Counted from the stretch's first letter, positions 26,146-34,441 are shown. The stretch is 37,161 nt of DNA from Planctomyces sp. (GCA_016795105.1 JAEUIH010000074.1:1-37161); one strand, 5' to 3'. Program-made: numbers and translations. The notes: generated from the sequence alone by a model not told the origin.

Positions 26146-26799
26146 ATGAACGTTCGGTATCTCCTCGTTGTGTGTGCTCTGTCGGTTCTTTCCTTCGTCT
26201 CGTCGGCTCCGGCGGTGCAAAAGTCCAGTCTGATCACTCGCGAAGATTTGGAACGTGCGCTGGATATGCCCTGCCCGGAGCTCACTGACGAGACTGAACA
26301 AATCTCAGTCCGCGACCTTATTCGTCTTCTCTCAGATCATATGACTAAACAACATGGAAAGCCCATCCAGATCTTCCCTGAATACATGGAACTGGATGTC
26401 GCCGGAATCAAAAGTCTCAACGATGTCAAAATTACTCGAATGAACATCACTGCGGGAACTCACACCAACCGGGAGTTCTTTGATCTGATGCTGTCTCAAA
26501 CGACCGATCCCACGCTCACCTGGATTCCTCGACAGCGACATATCCTGCTCTCAACGACCGATCATGCAGAAAGTGATGACTGCCTCGAAACGGTCGTCTA
26601 CGATGTCAGCACTCTTCGCATGGACCCTGAATCGCTCATCGATCTCTTTCAGGAACACACTTCGCCTCCGGCCACCTGGTTCGACATCGATCAGGAAGGC
26701 GGGCGAATTTCCGCATATGGTTCACGACTGGTCATCAGCCAAACCTATCGTGTTCATCGCCGGATTCAGCAGATCCTGAAAGACCTCGGCGAGCCGTGA
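26146..26799 (+). CDS. Secreted secretin-N-like protein, paralogue of the preceding gene
   Basis: 217 residues with a Sec signal (MNVRYLLVVCALSVLSFVSSAPA). LERALDMPCPELTD to TWIPRQRHILL matches the first part of the previous protein, and LIDLFQEHTSPPATWFDIDQEGGRISAYGSRLVISQT is the counterpart of its C-terminal part (given here in pieces: LIDLFQEHTSP, TWFDIDQEGG, RLVISQTYRVHRRI). The middle insert of the first paralogue is absent. Both have TPGTHT/TAGTHT followed by a short helix. GGTGGAAC precedes the ATG. Function unknown; possibly subunits of a cell-surface complex. The two REP-like elements of family F2 lie just downstream. Confidence 0.8.
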   Translation: MNVRYLLVVCALSVLSFVSSAPAVQKSSLITREDLERALDMPCPELTDETEQISVRDLIRLLSDHMTKQHGKPIQIFPEYMELDVAGIKSLNDVKITRMNITAGTHTNREFFDLMLSQTTDPTLTWIPRQRHILLSTTDHAESDDCLETVVYDVSTLRMDPESLIDLFQEHTSPPATWFDIDQEGGRISAYGSRLVISQTYRVHRRIQQILKDLGEP

Positions 26800-26820
26800 A
26801 CGATCCTCGTTGGTCAATCT

Positions 26821-26845
26821 GTAGATCAATTGTCCTCAATTGATC
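26821..26845 (+). repeat. REP-like element, family F2, copy 1
   Basis: GTAG head, then arm ATCAATTG, loop TCCT, arm CAATTGAT, C. The stem is perfect over 9 bp counted from GATCAATTG. It lies 21 bp after the stop codon of the paralogue gene. Confidence 0.85.
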
Positions 26846-26881
26846 ACGAACCACGCCCAAATTGATCACGAACCACGCCCA
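26838..26881. repeat. 22-bp perfect tandem duplication overlapping the F2 element
   Basis: AATTGATCACGAACCACGCCCA occurs twice without a gap (26838-26859 and 26860-26881). The first copy begins in the right arm of the F2 element, so this looks like slippage or replication duplication of the element's tail. Confidence 0.9.
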
Positions 26882-26912
26882 CGCTCTGCCGAAAACTACA
26901 ACCACGGGGTTT

Positions 26913-26937
26913 GAACGATTGAGGACAATCGTTCTAC
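26913..26937 (-). repeat. REP-like element, family F2, copy 2 (inverted)
   Basis: On the minus strand: GTAG, arm AACGATTG, loop TCCT, arm CAATCGTT, C. Compared with copy 1 the stem differs at two base pairs and both differences are compensated. The TAG of its GTAG head is the stop codon of the kinase-FGE gene (26934-26936). Confidence 0.9.
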
Positions 26938-29540
26938 TGTTTTGAGAGAACCGGCGGCACTTCAACCAGAATCCGAAATGCGCCGTGGGATGTTGACTGC
27001 AGAGGATTTGAGCTGCGAACCCAGCAGCGAGTCTCATCAATGGGCGAATAGAACCCTCCACCTCTTACCGTCCCTTCGCCTGAGTATTCGCGTTCTGCGG
27101 CATCTTCCGTCAAACACCATTCACTTTCATTCCCGTGCAGATCAAACAGTCCCCATGGCGAAGGTCGTTTGCTGCGAACGGGAAGAAGTCTCAGGCCGGA
27201 GTTTTCCCGAGTCGATGCATAGTCGGCCGAGAGGGCCGGGTCGTTGCCGAAACACCAACTGATGTTTCTGCCACTTCTGCACGCATATTCCCACTCCTCC
27301 TCAGATGGTAGTCTTACGGTTCGCCCGCTGATCGTACTCATCCAGAGACAATATGCCTCTGCATCCTGATAAGCGATGCTGGCTGCCGGAAGCTGTTCTG
27401 AAGGAGCCTGGTCGCCAAGTGATTTCCACGAGTAACCCGGACGCTGAACCCATTGTCCGGACTCTGCATCCACACCCCAGCCTGTACCGTCTCGCTCGGC
27501 AATACTCACCCACGAACGGGATTCCGCAAACCTGCGAAATTCGCCAACCGTAATCTCTGCTGTTCCCAGATAAAACGGCGCTGTGATCGTTGCTGACACT
27601 GCAGAGTCCGGTGGTCCAAACTGAAATTCTCCTGGCGGCACAAGTTCCAGACTGACACCTTCAAGAGTCAATGTAAGAGGCAACTTCGCGAGGTTCGCCC
27701 ATTCGCTGCGATAACGCTGCACGTCCGCTTCGGCCATCTCTGTAAGATTCTGTGTGGCTGGCCAGACACTCGGTGATGACTTGCCATCAGTGCCTCCTCT
27801 GCCAAAGTATAAACCCACTGCCGTGATTCCGGCGAAAAACGCTATGCCGATCAAAATCGCCTTTTGTCCGGTGCCTGAACTTCCCTGAGACTTCTTCTTT
27901 GTCCGGAGTTTTGCTTCAGGGCCTGGAGCGCCCTGGATCAGTGCTGGTGATTCCCGGACAATCGGTTCCGGGAATCGACTGTCAATGACAGGAACAGTGT
28001 CTTCGTTGATTGACCGCCTATCGAGGGGAACAAAGTGTTGTTCAGCGACTGAGGCTTCGGGATCGCGGCTCTGTAAAGTCTGTTCCGCAATCGAAGCGGC
28101 GGTCGCGATCTCGTCGCTGACCGCATCCAATGGCAAGGTCACATCCGGAAGTCCGGACGAACGGATGTTGTCGATCTGTTCTACCAGCTTCTTCATCGTG
28201 GGTAGTCGGTCTTTGACCGATTTGGCGAGCATTTGATGGAGAAGTCGATCAACAACTGCGGGAATCTGATCGTTCAGCGACTGGAGGCGGGGTATGGGCG
28301 TTTCGCGATGAGCCAGCAAACGTTCCATCGTCGACCCGCGACCATACGGTGGACGTCCGGTAATCAGAAAGAACAGTGTGCAGCCGAGGCTGTAAATGTC
28401 GGAGGGTTCGCCGGCCAGCCGAGTATTCAGGGCCTGCTCGGGTGACATGTAATCGGGTGTACCCATCACCATTCCGGTGGTTGTCAGATCGGAATCATTC
28501 GCATCGGGCTGGTCATCCGGCTGATTCATTCGTGCCAGTCCGACATCCAGCAGCTTCACCGTGCCGGCATCGTCAATCAGCAGGTTGGACGGCTTAATGT
28601 CGCGATGTATGATGCCTTCGCCATGAGCATAAGCAAGAGCTCGAGCCGCCTGATGAATCACATCAAAGGCAACCGTCAGAGATAATGGGCCGTATTGACG
28701 AACCAGGTCTGAAAGATTCTGTCCGTCAACATACTCGGTCACCAGATAGCTCACACCCTGAGACTCGCCCGCATCAAATGCAGTGACGATGTTGGGGTGA
28801 CAAAGCTTTGCTGCGACCTCAACTTCCCGAAGGAAACGCTTCGCCACCATTTCCGCATTCTGAATGTCTCGACGAAGAACCTTCAGAGCAACGATCCGCT
28901 TCATTCGACGATGTCGAGCCCTGTAGACTGTTCCCATGCCACCGCGACCAATCTGGTCGACCAGCACATATTCGCCCAGCAGCAGAGGATCATCGCAGCG
29001 GCCCGAGATCGCCTGACACTGCCATGGTGTCAGCAGGCCGGACGTCACAAATCGCGCTGCAACATCCGTCGGCAATTCTGCCGGATCCGAAGATGTGACA
29101 ACCGTTGATATCTCCTGCTCGCTCAGAAGTCCTCGCTGACGAACACGCTGCAGGAACTCCGCCGGCGGAACAGTGACTTCCGGGTGAGCCTTTCCCGATG
29201 CACCGGAAAGCTGAGTTGTCGGGAGACTCATCGAGACCGATGTCTCCGAATCCGACGCTTCCAGAACTTCTCTCAGTGCTGCCTCGTTCAAATCAGGCCA
29301 TCGAACAAGATAGGACTCGATTTCAACCACTTCACCCCGAGCCGCGCGGTATTCGATGTCGAGTTCGGCGAGATGCTGGATCAGGGAACGTCGAATTGTT
29401 GATTCCGCTCCGGCAGCTGCTGCTTCAATTGACAATGGCTCATTTGCCTTCCACGCGCGCTCGAATCGGTTGCAAATCACATTGATGCGATTGAACTGGT
29501 TGCGATCTGAAGCATTGTCGGGCGAAGCTGGCTGAGTCAT
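26934..29540 (-). CDS. Ser/Thr protein kinase fused to a formylglycine-generating-enzyme-like (SUMF1) domain
   Basis: 868 residues from the ATG giving MTQPASPDNASD, whose ATGA overlaps the sigma-factor stop codon; a longer in-frame start lies inside the sigma gene. Residues about 188-460 are a Hanks-type kinase: glycine loop GRGGMG 198-203, catalytic Lys220 (VALK), HRD at 312-314, and DVG in place of DFG at 332-334. A transmembrane helix spans about 561-580. The exported C-terminus (about 630-862) is an FGE/SUMF1-type domain (PGEFQFGPP, EEEWEYACRSG, FDLHGNESEWC). Active sulfatase-modifying enzymes use a pair of cysteines; this domain's cysteines were not aligned, so activity is open. The gene is translationally coupled to an ECF sigma factor, implying a shared signalling role. 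Confidence 0.95.
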   Translation of the reverse strand: MTQPASPDNASDRNQFNRINVICNRFERAWKANEPLSIEAAAAGAESTIRRSLIQHLAELDIEYRAARGEVVEIESYLVRWPDLNEAALREVLEASDSETSVSMSLPTTQLSGASGKAHPEVTVPPAEFLQRVRQRGLLSEQEISTVVTSSDPAELPTDVAARFVTSGLLTPWQCQAISGRCDDPLLLGEYVLVDQIGRGGMGTVYRARHRRMKRIVALKVLRRDIQNAEMVAKRFLREVEVAAKLCHPNIVTAFDAGESQGVSYLVTEYVDGQNLSDLVRQYGPLSLTVAFDVIHQAARALAYAHGEGIIHRDIKPSNLLIDDAGTVKLLDVGLARMNQPDDQPDANDSDLTTTGMVMGTPDYMSPEQALNTRLAGEPSDIYSLGCTLFFLITGRPPYGRGSTMERLLAHRETPIPRLQSLNDQIPAVVDRLLHQMLAKSVKDRLPTMKKLVEQIDNIRSSGLPDVTLPLDAVSDEIATAASIAEQTLQSRDPEASVAEQHFVPLDRRSINEDTVPVIDSRFPEPIVRESPALIQGAPGPEAKLRTKKKSQGSSGTGQKAILIGIAFFAGITAVGLYFGRGGTDGKSSPSVWPATQNLTEMAEADVQRYRSEWANLAKLPLTLTLEGVSLELVPPGEFQFGPPDSAVSATITAPFYLGTAEITVGEFRRFAESRSWVSIAERDGTGWGVDAESGQWVQRPGYSWKSLGDQAPSEQLPAASIAYQDAEAYCLWMSTISGRTVRLPSEEEWEYACRSGRNISWCFGNDPALSADYASTRENSGLRLLPVRSKRPSPWGLFDLHGNESEWCLTEDAAEREYSGEGTVRGGGFYSPIDETRCWVRSSNPLQSTSHGAFRILVEVPPVLSKQ

Positions 29541-30184
29541 TTCGATTTTGGGTCTTCGTCTGAATCCGTACCGGGATCTGATGCCCAGTTGATATAGATC
29601 ACCTTCAGTTTCCTCTCTATTGATCGCTTTGAACAATCCAAAACCCTGGAAATCTCGTCAGCCGAGTAACCTTCGAGCTTCATAAGGGCGATTTTGCGGA
29701 GATCCGGATCACCACATTTGTTCAGCCTCTGCAGCTGATATTCCAGTTCGTCAGACATTCGAGCAGTGAATTCGGGGTCTGGTTCGCGACTGATGAGGTC
29801 GCTGAGAGATTCCGGGTCCAGGCGCCGAGACCGCTGCTGGTCTCCTGCTTCTTTCGACCCTGTTCCGCCCCGCCGCTGCCGGTTGGCTCTACGAATCAGG
29901 TCAATCGACTTATTGGCGGTGATCACCATCAGCAGTGGCCACAGATTTGAACTGTCCTGAAGCTGAGTAAACTGGCCCTGCTGGGCTCGCTGACAGAAGC
30001 TGTGGAATGCGCTGAGCGCCACATCTTCCTCATCCGCTGATGCACGCGGCATTTCTCCAAGTTTGGTTCGAGCCAGGTGCACCATTCGCAAAAAGTAGGT
30101 CTCCCACAACTTTTGCGCCGCTGTCTGGTCTCCCTTCCTGAGCTGCTGGATCCACGCGGTTATCGATTCTTCATGGTCCCCCAC
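29537..30184 (-). CDS. ECF RNA polymerase sigma factor (planctomycete type)
   Basis: 215 residues. Region sigma-2 (about 15-105) contains the DEEDVALSAFHSFCQRA core element and WPLLMVITANKSIDLIRRANRQRRGG; region sigma-4 (about 140-205) has LRKIALMKLEGYSADEISRVLDCSKRSIERKL, a helix-turn-helix shown here as LMKLEGYSADEISRVLDCSK. This type (Sigma70_ECF-like) is abundant in Planctomycetota and often encoded next to a Ser/Thr kinase, which has been proposed to replace an anti-sigma factor. The sigma gene ends in TGA overlapping the kinase ATG (ATGA), the tightest form of coupling. The 123-bp gap upstream is shared with the divergent surface-protein gene. Confidence 0.95.
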   Translation of the reverse strand: MGDHEESITAWIQQLRKGDQTAAQKLWETYFLRMVHLARTKLGEMPRASADEEDVALSAFHSFCQRAQQGQFTQLQDSSNLWPLLMVITANKSIDLIRRANRQRRGGTGSKEAGDQQRSRRLDPESLSDLISREPDPEFTARMSDELEYQLQRLNKCGDPDLRKIALMKLEGYSADEISRVLDCSKRSIERKLKVIYINWASDPGTDSDEDPKSK

Positions 30185-30307
30185 CGGTACACCTGTAGTT
30201 CTGAATCAAAATTGATGTAACACTTTACTTTGAGGTCAGTACATGGGGCGTGGGGTTAAGAAACCCAAAAAAATCCTCAAACTATCATATATAAAGGAAC
30301 TCGTCCC

Positions 30308-31216
30308 ATGCCACGCCGCAATGCTCGTCGCCAGTCTGTCGCCTCAAATTTTAATCGACCAGCAGAAATCCTGGAAACTCGACAGGTACCTGCCGGTTTC
30401 GTCCTCGCCAGCGTCTCAGCGGGTGTCCTGACAATTACCGGAGACAATCAGGCCAATAACATCCAGGTGAATCCGAATGCTGATGGTTCAGTTACTGTCA
30501 GAGGTCGTAGCCTAACCTCCGTTAACGGTTCGCTTTTCAGCGCCGCCACCTTCACCGGAGTCCAGAATATCACCGTGCAGATGAACGGAGGAAATGACAC
30601 CGTTGCTGTTGGAAATGGTGACGTTGACTCAACTATTCCAGTGGACCTCAACATCGATATGGGTGCAGGGGCCGACACCGTCGATCTGCGACGTCTGACG
30701 GTGGGCGACGATGTTCAGATTCTGACTGGTGATGGAAATGACCTCGTCCGTCTGGAACAGCTGAAAGTCGGCGGTCTGGGCGTCAACAGCAACCAGAACG
30801 ACCTTCTGGTCGATACAAGCCGAGCGAGTTCAACGGGCAGCGATGTGGATCAGGTGCTGATGTATCGCCTGACCGTTGCACGAAATGCAACCATCCTCAC
30901 TGGTGCTGATGCCGACAATGTGGTCAACGACGACCGATCTCTGTTTGTTGTTGGCTTCCCGACCTCGACTCCCTTCACCGACGTCGCCGGCGATCTCTCA
31001 ATTCAGACCGGTGACGGAAACGACGTCGTTGACCTCGACCTTGTCCGAGTAATCCATGATCTGAATGTCGACCTGAATGATGGCAATGACCGTCTGGCGA
31101 TTCGACGATCGGTGGTCGTCAACGAAGCAAATCTCGACGGCGGTGACGATAACGACACCCTGTTACTGATCGATTCCTTTTTCGGTGACCTCGATCTCGA
31201 CAGCTTCGAACTCTAA
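30308..31216 (+). CDS. RTX/hemolysin-type calcium-binding surface protein
   Basis: 302 residues with AAAGGAA 9 nt before the ATG. The N-terminus RRNARRQSVASNFNRPAEI, then LETRQVPAGFVLASV is a planctomycete surface-protein signature (a LExR-type motif), not a classic signal peptide. From about residue 95 to the end there are repeated GxGxDxhx-like loops: NGGNDTVAV, GAGADTVDL, GDGNDLVRL, GADADNVV, GDGNDVVDL, NDGNDRLAI, DDNDTLLLI. These resemble RTX parallel beta-roll repeats that bind calcium. No enzymatic domain is seen. The gene is followed by two hairpins, the second a strong terminator, and then by a dispersed palindrome. Confidence 0.85.
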   Translation: MPRRNARRQSVASNFNRPAEILETRQVPAGFVLASVSAGVLTITGDNQANNIQVNPNADGSVTVRGRSLTSVNGSLFSAATFTGVQNITVQMNGGNDTVAVGNGDVDSTIPVDLNIDMGAGADTVDLRRLTVGDDVQILTGDGNDLVRLEQLKVGGLGVNSNQNDLLVDTSRASSTGSDVDQVLMYRLTVARNATILTGADADNVVNDDRSLFVVGFPTSTPFTDVAGDLSIQTGDGNDVVDLDLVRVIHDLNVDLNDGNDRLAIRRSVVVNEANLDGGDDNDTLLLIDSFFGDLDLDSFEL

Positions 31217-31237
31217 TCACACAACATGATTTCCGGG

Positions 31238-31302
31238 ACGCGATGCGATGATGCATCGCGTATGAGGGCCGCCGCAGTCGGGGATCTGCGGCGGCCCTTT
31301 TT
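31238..31302 (+). terminator. Tandem hairpins with strong intrinsic terminator after the RTX-like gene
   Basis: First hairpin: ACGCGATGC (31238-31246) and GCATCGCGT (31253-31261), perfect 9-bp arms, six-base loop. Second: GGGCCGCCGCAG (31266-31277) and CTGCGGCGGCCC (31286-31297), perfect 12-bp arms, loop of 8, then TTTTT. The second is a textbook Rho-independent terminator; the first may be a stabilising stem. Confidence 0.95.
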
Positions 31303-31324
31303 CTATTTGAGGTCCCTCATCAGC

Positions 31325-31360
31325 AAAGTACTCATCACGCTCCACCGTGATGAGTACTTT
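31325..31360 (+). repeat. Dispersed palindrome, family F4, copy 5 (perfect hairpin)
   Basis: Arms AAAGTACTCATCACG and CGTGATGAGTACTTT are perfectly complementary over 15 bp around loop CTCCAC. Compared with copy 2 only one loop base differs. It stands 108 bp beyond the RTX-like gene's stop codon, after the terminator, so here it is not needed for termination. Confidence 0.9.
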
Positions 31361-31506
31361 GGGTCTATCGTGGTTCAAACGACTATTTGCCTGGATTTCA
31401 GGAAGCCTGCCGATTCGAACATCGAGTATCCTGCGGTATAATGCTGAAGTCAGCTTCGGATTCATGACTCCACGGGTCTCTGTATTCTCATTAGCAGTTC
31501 TCCAGA

Positions 31507-33252
31507 ATGACAAATCAACGACGTCAGACCGACAACGACCTGAAAGACGAACGTCTTGCTGTCATTCTTGAACAACTGATGGAACAGTCAAAAGACGGTC
31601 CCCGCCTTGACGTTCTCGAAGCCGCCATCCGGGAGAACCCGGAACTGGAACGCGATCTCAGAGAACTTTTTGCAACAGCGATGATCGCCAGTGACGCTGC
31701 CTTCTTCGAACAATCCGATGCTCTGATTCGAATTACTCGCAACCCTGGTCATTCCACTGTTCCTTCGGACTCGGTCTTTGGGTCCGCCATTGGAACTCGG
31801 ATCGGCGACTATGAACTGAGGCAGGAACTTGGGCGCGGCGGTATGGGGGTTGTTTATCGCGCCTGGCAGAATACTCTGCAGCGAACAGTGGCTCTGAAGA
31901 TGATTCCCAATGCGGCGTTCGCGTCCCCACAGGACCTGGCGCGCCTCCGAGCAGAAGCACTCGCCGCTGCCCGACTCAGCCACCCCAATATTGTTCCTGT
32001 CTACGATGTCGGCGAATACAACGGGCAGCCGTGGTTCAGCATGCAGTTCGTGGAAGGCGTCACTCTTTCTCAGCGACTTGCCGATGGACCGATGCCAGCC
32101 CGCGATGCCGCTGAACTGCTGCTACCGGTTGTCGAAGCCATCGGTGCTGCACATCGAGCAGGGGTGCTCCATCGAGATATCAAGCCATCCAATATCCTGA
32201 TTCGTTTTGACGGTGTTCCGTTTGTTACTGACTTCGGACTCGCCAAACGTGTGCCGGTTGCCGACGACAATCTGCTGACTGGCCCTCGAGATGCCAGCCT
32301 CACTCAGAGCGGCGCGATCCTCGGCACCCCCGCCTGGATGTCGCCCGAACAGGCGGCCGGTCAAACCAACGCCATTGATGTTGCTACCGACATCTATAGC
32401 CTGGGTGCCGTACTTTATGCCATGCTGACCGGTCGTCCGCCGTTTCAGGCTGCCTCACCATTCGACACTCTGCTGATGGTGATGGAACAGGACCCGCCAG
32501 CCCCCAGATTACTCAACCCTGCTGTGGATCCGGATCTCGAGATGATCGTTCTCAAGTGCCTGCAGAAGCCAGCAGACCTGAGATACCCATCCACCCTGGC
32601 ACTTGCCGGTGATCTGCAGGCATGGCTCAATAATGAACCCGTCAGCGCTCGTTCGTCGACTATCGCTCAGGTTATGACACGACTCTTTCGAGAATCCCAC
32701 CACGTCACGATTCTCGAAAACTGGGGCCTGTTGTGGATGTGGCACAGCCTTGTTCTGCTCCTGCTGTGTCTGACGACAAATGGGTTCCAGTTCTCCGGAG
32801 TCGATTCACGGTGGCCATATGTTGGACTCTGGGTCGTAGGACTTGGACTCTGGGCAGCGATCTTCTGGAACCTGCGTCATCGAGCCGGGCCGATCACGGC
32901 CATCGAACGACAGATCGCTCACGTCTGGGCCGGCAGTATGGTGGCCTCGTCCATGCTGTTTGCCGTTGAGTCCATCATGGATCGTCCGGTGCTCGAATTT
33001 TCGCCGGTTCTGGGGACCATCGCCGGTATTGTGTTCCTCGTCAAAGGCGGGATGCTCTCCGGAAGCTTCTATATTCAGGCCGTTGCTCTGTTCACCACGT
33101 CTCTTCTGATGGCCGCCATCCAACGTAGTGGGCTCCCCAATTTCAGCATCTCCCTGTTCGGGGTTGTCTCTGCACTCACCTTCTTTATCCCGGGCCTGAA
33201 GTATTATCGACAACAGAAGATCCGTCGGCCCCATGCATCAAATCGACTTTAG
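31507..33252 (+). CDS. Membrane-anchored Ser/Thr protein kinase with multi-pass C-terminus
   Basis: 581 residues. Residues about 100-375 are a complete Hanks-type kinase: GRGGMG 109-114, VALK Lys131, HRD 222-224 with KPSN, DFG 242-244, and GTPAWMSPEQA. An N-terminal helical region (1-95) with ERDLRELFATAMIAS precedes it, a layout common in planctomycete kinases. The last about 175 residues contain about five or six hydrophobic helices (for example MWHSLVLLLLCLTTNG, LWVVGLGLWAAIFW, SPVLGTIAGIVFLVKGG), so the kinase is cytoplasmic and tethered by a membrane bundle. There is no extracellular sensor domain. The start ATG is close to the end of the preceding palindrome and has no clear ribosome site. 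Confidence 0.93.
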   Translation: MTNQRRQTDNDLKDERLAVILEQLMEQSKDGPRLDVLEAAIRENPELERDLRELFATAMIASDAAFFEQSDALIRITRNPGHSTVPSDSVFGSAIGTRIGDYELRQELGRGGMGVVYRAWQNTLQRTVALKMIPNAAFASPQDLARLRAEALAAARLSHPNIVPVYDVGEYNGQPWFSMQFVEGVTLSQRLADGPMPARDAAELLLPVVEAIGAAHRAGVLHRDIKPSNILIRFDGVPFVTDFGLAKRVPVADDNLLTGPRDASLTQSGAILGTPAWMSPEQAAGQTNAIDVATDIYSLGAVLYAMLTGRPPFQAASPFDTLLMVMEQDPPAPRLLNPAVDPDLEMIVLKCLQKPADLRYPSTLALAGDLQAWLNNEPVSARSSTIAQVMTRLFRESHHVTILENWGLLWMWHSLVLLLLCLTTNGFQFSGVDSRWPYVGLWVVGLGLWAAIFWNLRHRAGPITAIERQIAHVWAGSMVASSMLFAVESIMDRPVLEFSPVLGTIAGIVFLVKGGMLSGSFYIQAVALFTTSLLMAAIQRSGLPNFSISLFGVVSALTFFIPGLKYYRQQKIRRPHASNRL

Positions 33253-33435
33253 GCGCCATCATTTTGATGTCGAATCGGCGAATATTGCCGACGACCAAAA
33301 ATCAACATAACACCATATGCTACAGCAGTTTAAATCATTCGGAGTCATATTGGCATAAGACGTGTTCCAGATGGGGCTAGAGGCGAACAAGTACAGTCGC
33401 CCTCAAAACCCCAACTCAAGACGAGGACCACAGTC

Positions 33436-34317
33436 ATGACTCGAACAACTCTCAAAGCCGCCTGCTTAGTCTGGCTGCTGGCTTGTTCAGGATCTCGAGT
33501 CGCCGCAAACGATATCGAGAATTTTTTCCGGGGACTTCGGGGCGGATCAGGTCCGCAACATTCCGGAGTCCCTGTCGTACCGGTGAGTGATCACCATGGA
33601 ATGCACGACCGATCCGGTATGCACGACCGATCCGGCCGCAATTTTCAGGGAGGCGGGCGCGGTGGAGTGTCTGGGCTCAGCAGCCGGGACACTTACAAAA
33701 TTCAGCAGCGAATTGCTGAAAACTACCATGATGGCCGAGGTCATGGTCGAGGAGCTGGTTACCAGCATTCCGGCATGGACCGAGATCGGTATCAGCTGCG
33801 GGACGACTATCGCCATGATCGACATTTCGGAAGTCAGCCCGTTGCGATTGGCGGACGAAGCGGTACCCGAATCTCCTTCAGTTTCGGCAGCGGCGGTTAC
33901 AATTCAGCGTACCGAGGTGGCTACGATCCGGGCTATCAGGTGCCGGTCACACCGGTCTATCAGCAGCCAGTGCTGCCTTACGTACCTGCACAGCCTCCGA
34001 TGGTGATTATGCCTCATGAGCTTGGTGAAATCGTCACCTGTCCGGTTCCACTCGCGACTTGTATCCGAGTGGAAGATCCTGAAAAGATTGCTCCAAACTC
34101 TGTTCCTGTCGTCGTAGCGGTCCGCGATCCAAACCTTCCGCCACACGCGTCGGGCTGTGTCGAACGATTGGTCTACGTCGAAGTCTGTGTTCCGTCGTGT
34201 CCGATGCAGAAGCTCGTGATTTCACCGTGCAAGACACGAATTCAGATGGAATTCGGTCACTATCAGGTTGATATCCGGTCCTGCCACGGCGAGATCGTAA
34301 TTGATTACGACAACTAA
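33436..34317 (+). CDS. Secreted His/Gly/Arg-rich protein of unknown function with Cys-rich C-terminus
   Basis: 293 residues; GAGGA precedes the ATG. A Sec signal (TLKAACLVWLLACSGSRVAA) is followed by a region rich in His, Gly, Arg, Tyr and Asp (about 40-180) that could bind metals or polyanions. It contains an exact tandem repeat GMHDRS-GMHDRS encoded by two 18-bp units. A Pro/Tyr/Val linker leads to the C-terminal domain (about 195-293) with six or more cysteines (TCPVPLATC, SGCVERLVYVEVCVPSCPM, SPCKTRI, RSCHGE), probably disulfide-bonded. No family recognised. It lies between the membrane kinase and pheT, with no evident functional tie. Confidence 0.8.
   Translation: MTRTTLKAACLVWLLACSGSRVAANDIENFFRGLRGGSGPQHSGVPVVPVSDHHGMHDRSGMHDRSGRNFQGGGRGGVSGLSSRDTYKIQQRIAENYHDGRGHGRGAGYQHSGMDRDRYQLRDDYRHDRHFGSQPVAIGGRSGTRISFSFGSGGYNSAYRGGYDPGYQVPVTPVYQQPVLPYVPAQPPMVIMPHELGEIVTCPVPLATCIRVEDPEKIAPNSVPVVVAVRDPNLPPHASGCVERLVYVEVCVPSCPMQKLVISPCKTRIQMEFGHYQVDIRSCHGEIVIDYDN
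33601..33636. repeat. 18-bp tandem duplication inside the secreted-protein gene
   Basis: ATGCACGACCGATCCGGT at 33601-33618 and the same with final C at 33619-33636, encoding the repeated hexapeptide MHDRSG. Length remains a multiple of three, so the frame is preserved. Confidence 0.9.
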
Positions 34318-34328
34318 GGGTTGAACGT

Positions 34329-34364
34329 GCCAAATCCCGCGGGAAAGCCAAATCCCGCGGGAAA
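34329..34364. repeat. 18-bp perfect tandem repeat containing CCCGCGGG palindromes
   Basis: GCCAAATCCCGCGGGAAA occurs at 34329-34346 and 34347-34364 without a gap. Each unit contains the self-complementary octamer CCCGCGGG. It lies just after the secreted-protein gene. Confidence 0.9.
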
Positions 34365-34441
34365 AACGACGCAGACGACAAAGAACGCATTTCCTGAGAG
34401 CCACTGTAGCCGCTACAATTCGGGGGAAATACTCAACTTCG

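Noticed and set aside
31238-31261. The first hairpin after the RTX-like gene as a tRNA arm or attenuation site
   Set aside because: No cloverleaf or other RNA features; it is simply a stem next to a terminator.
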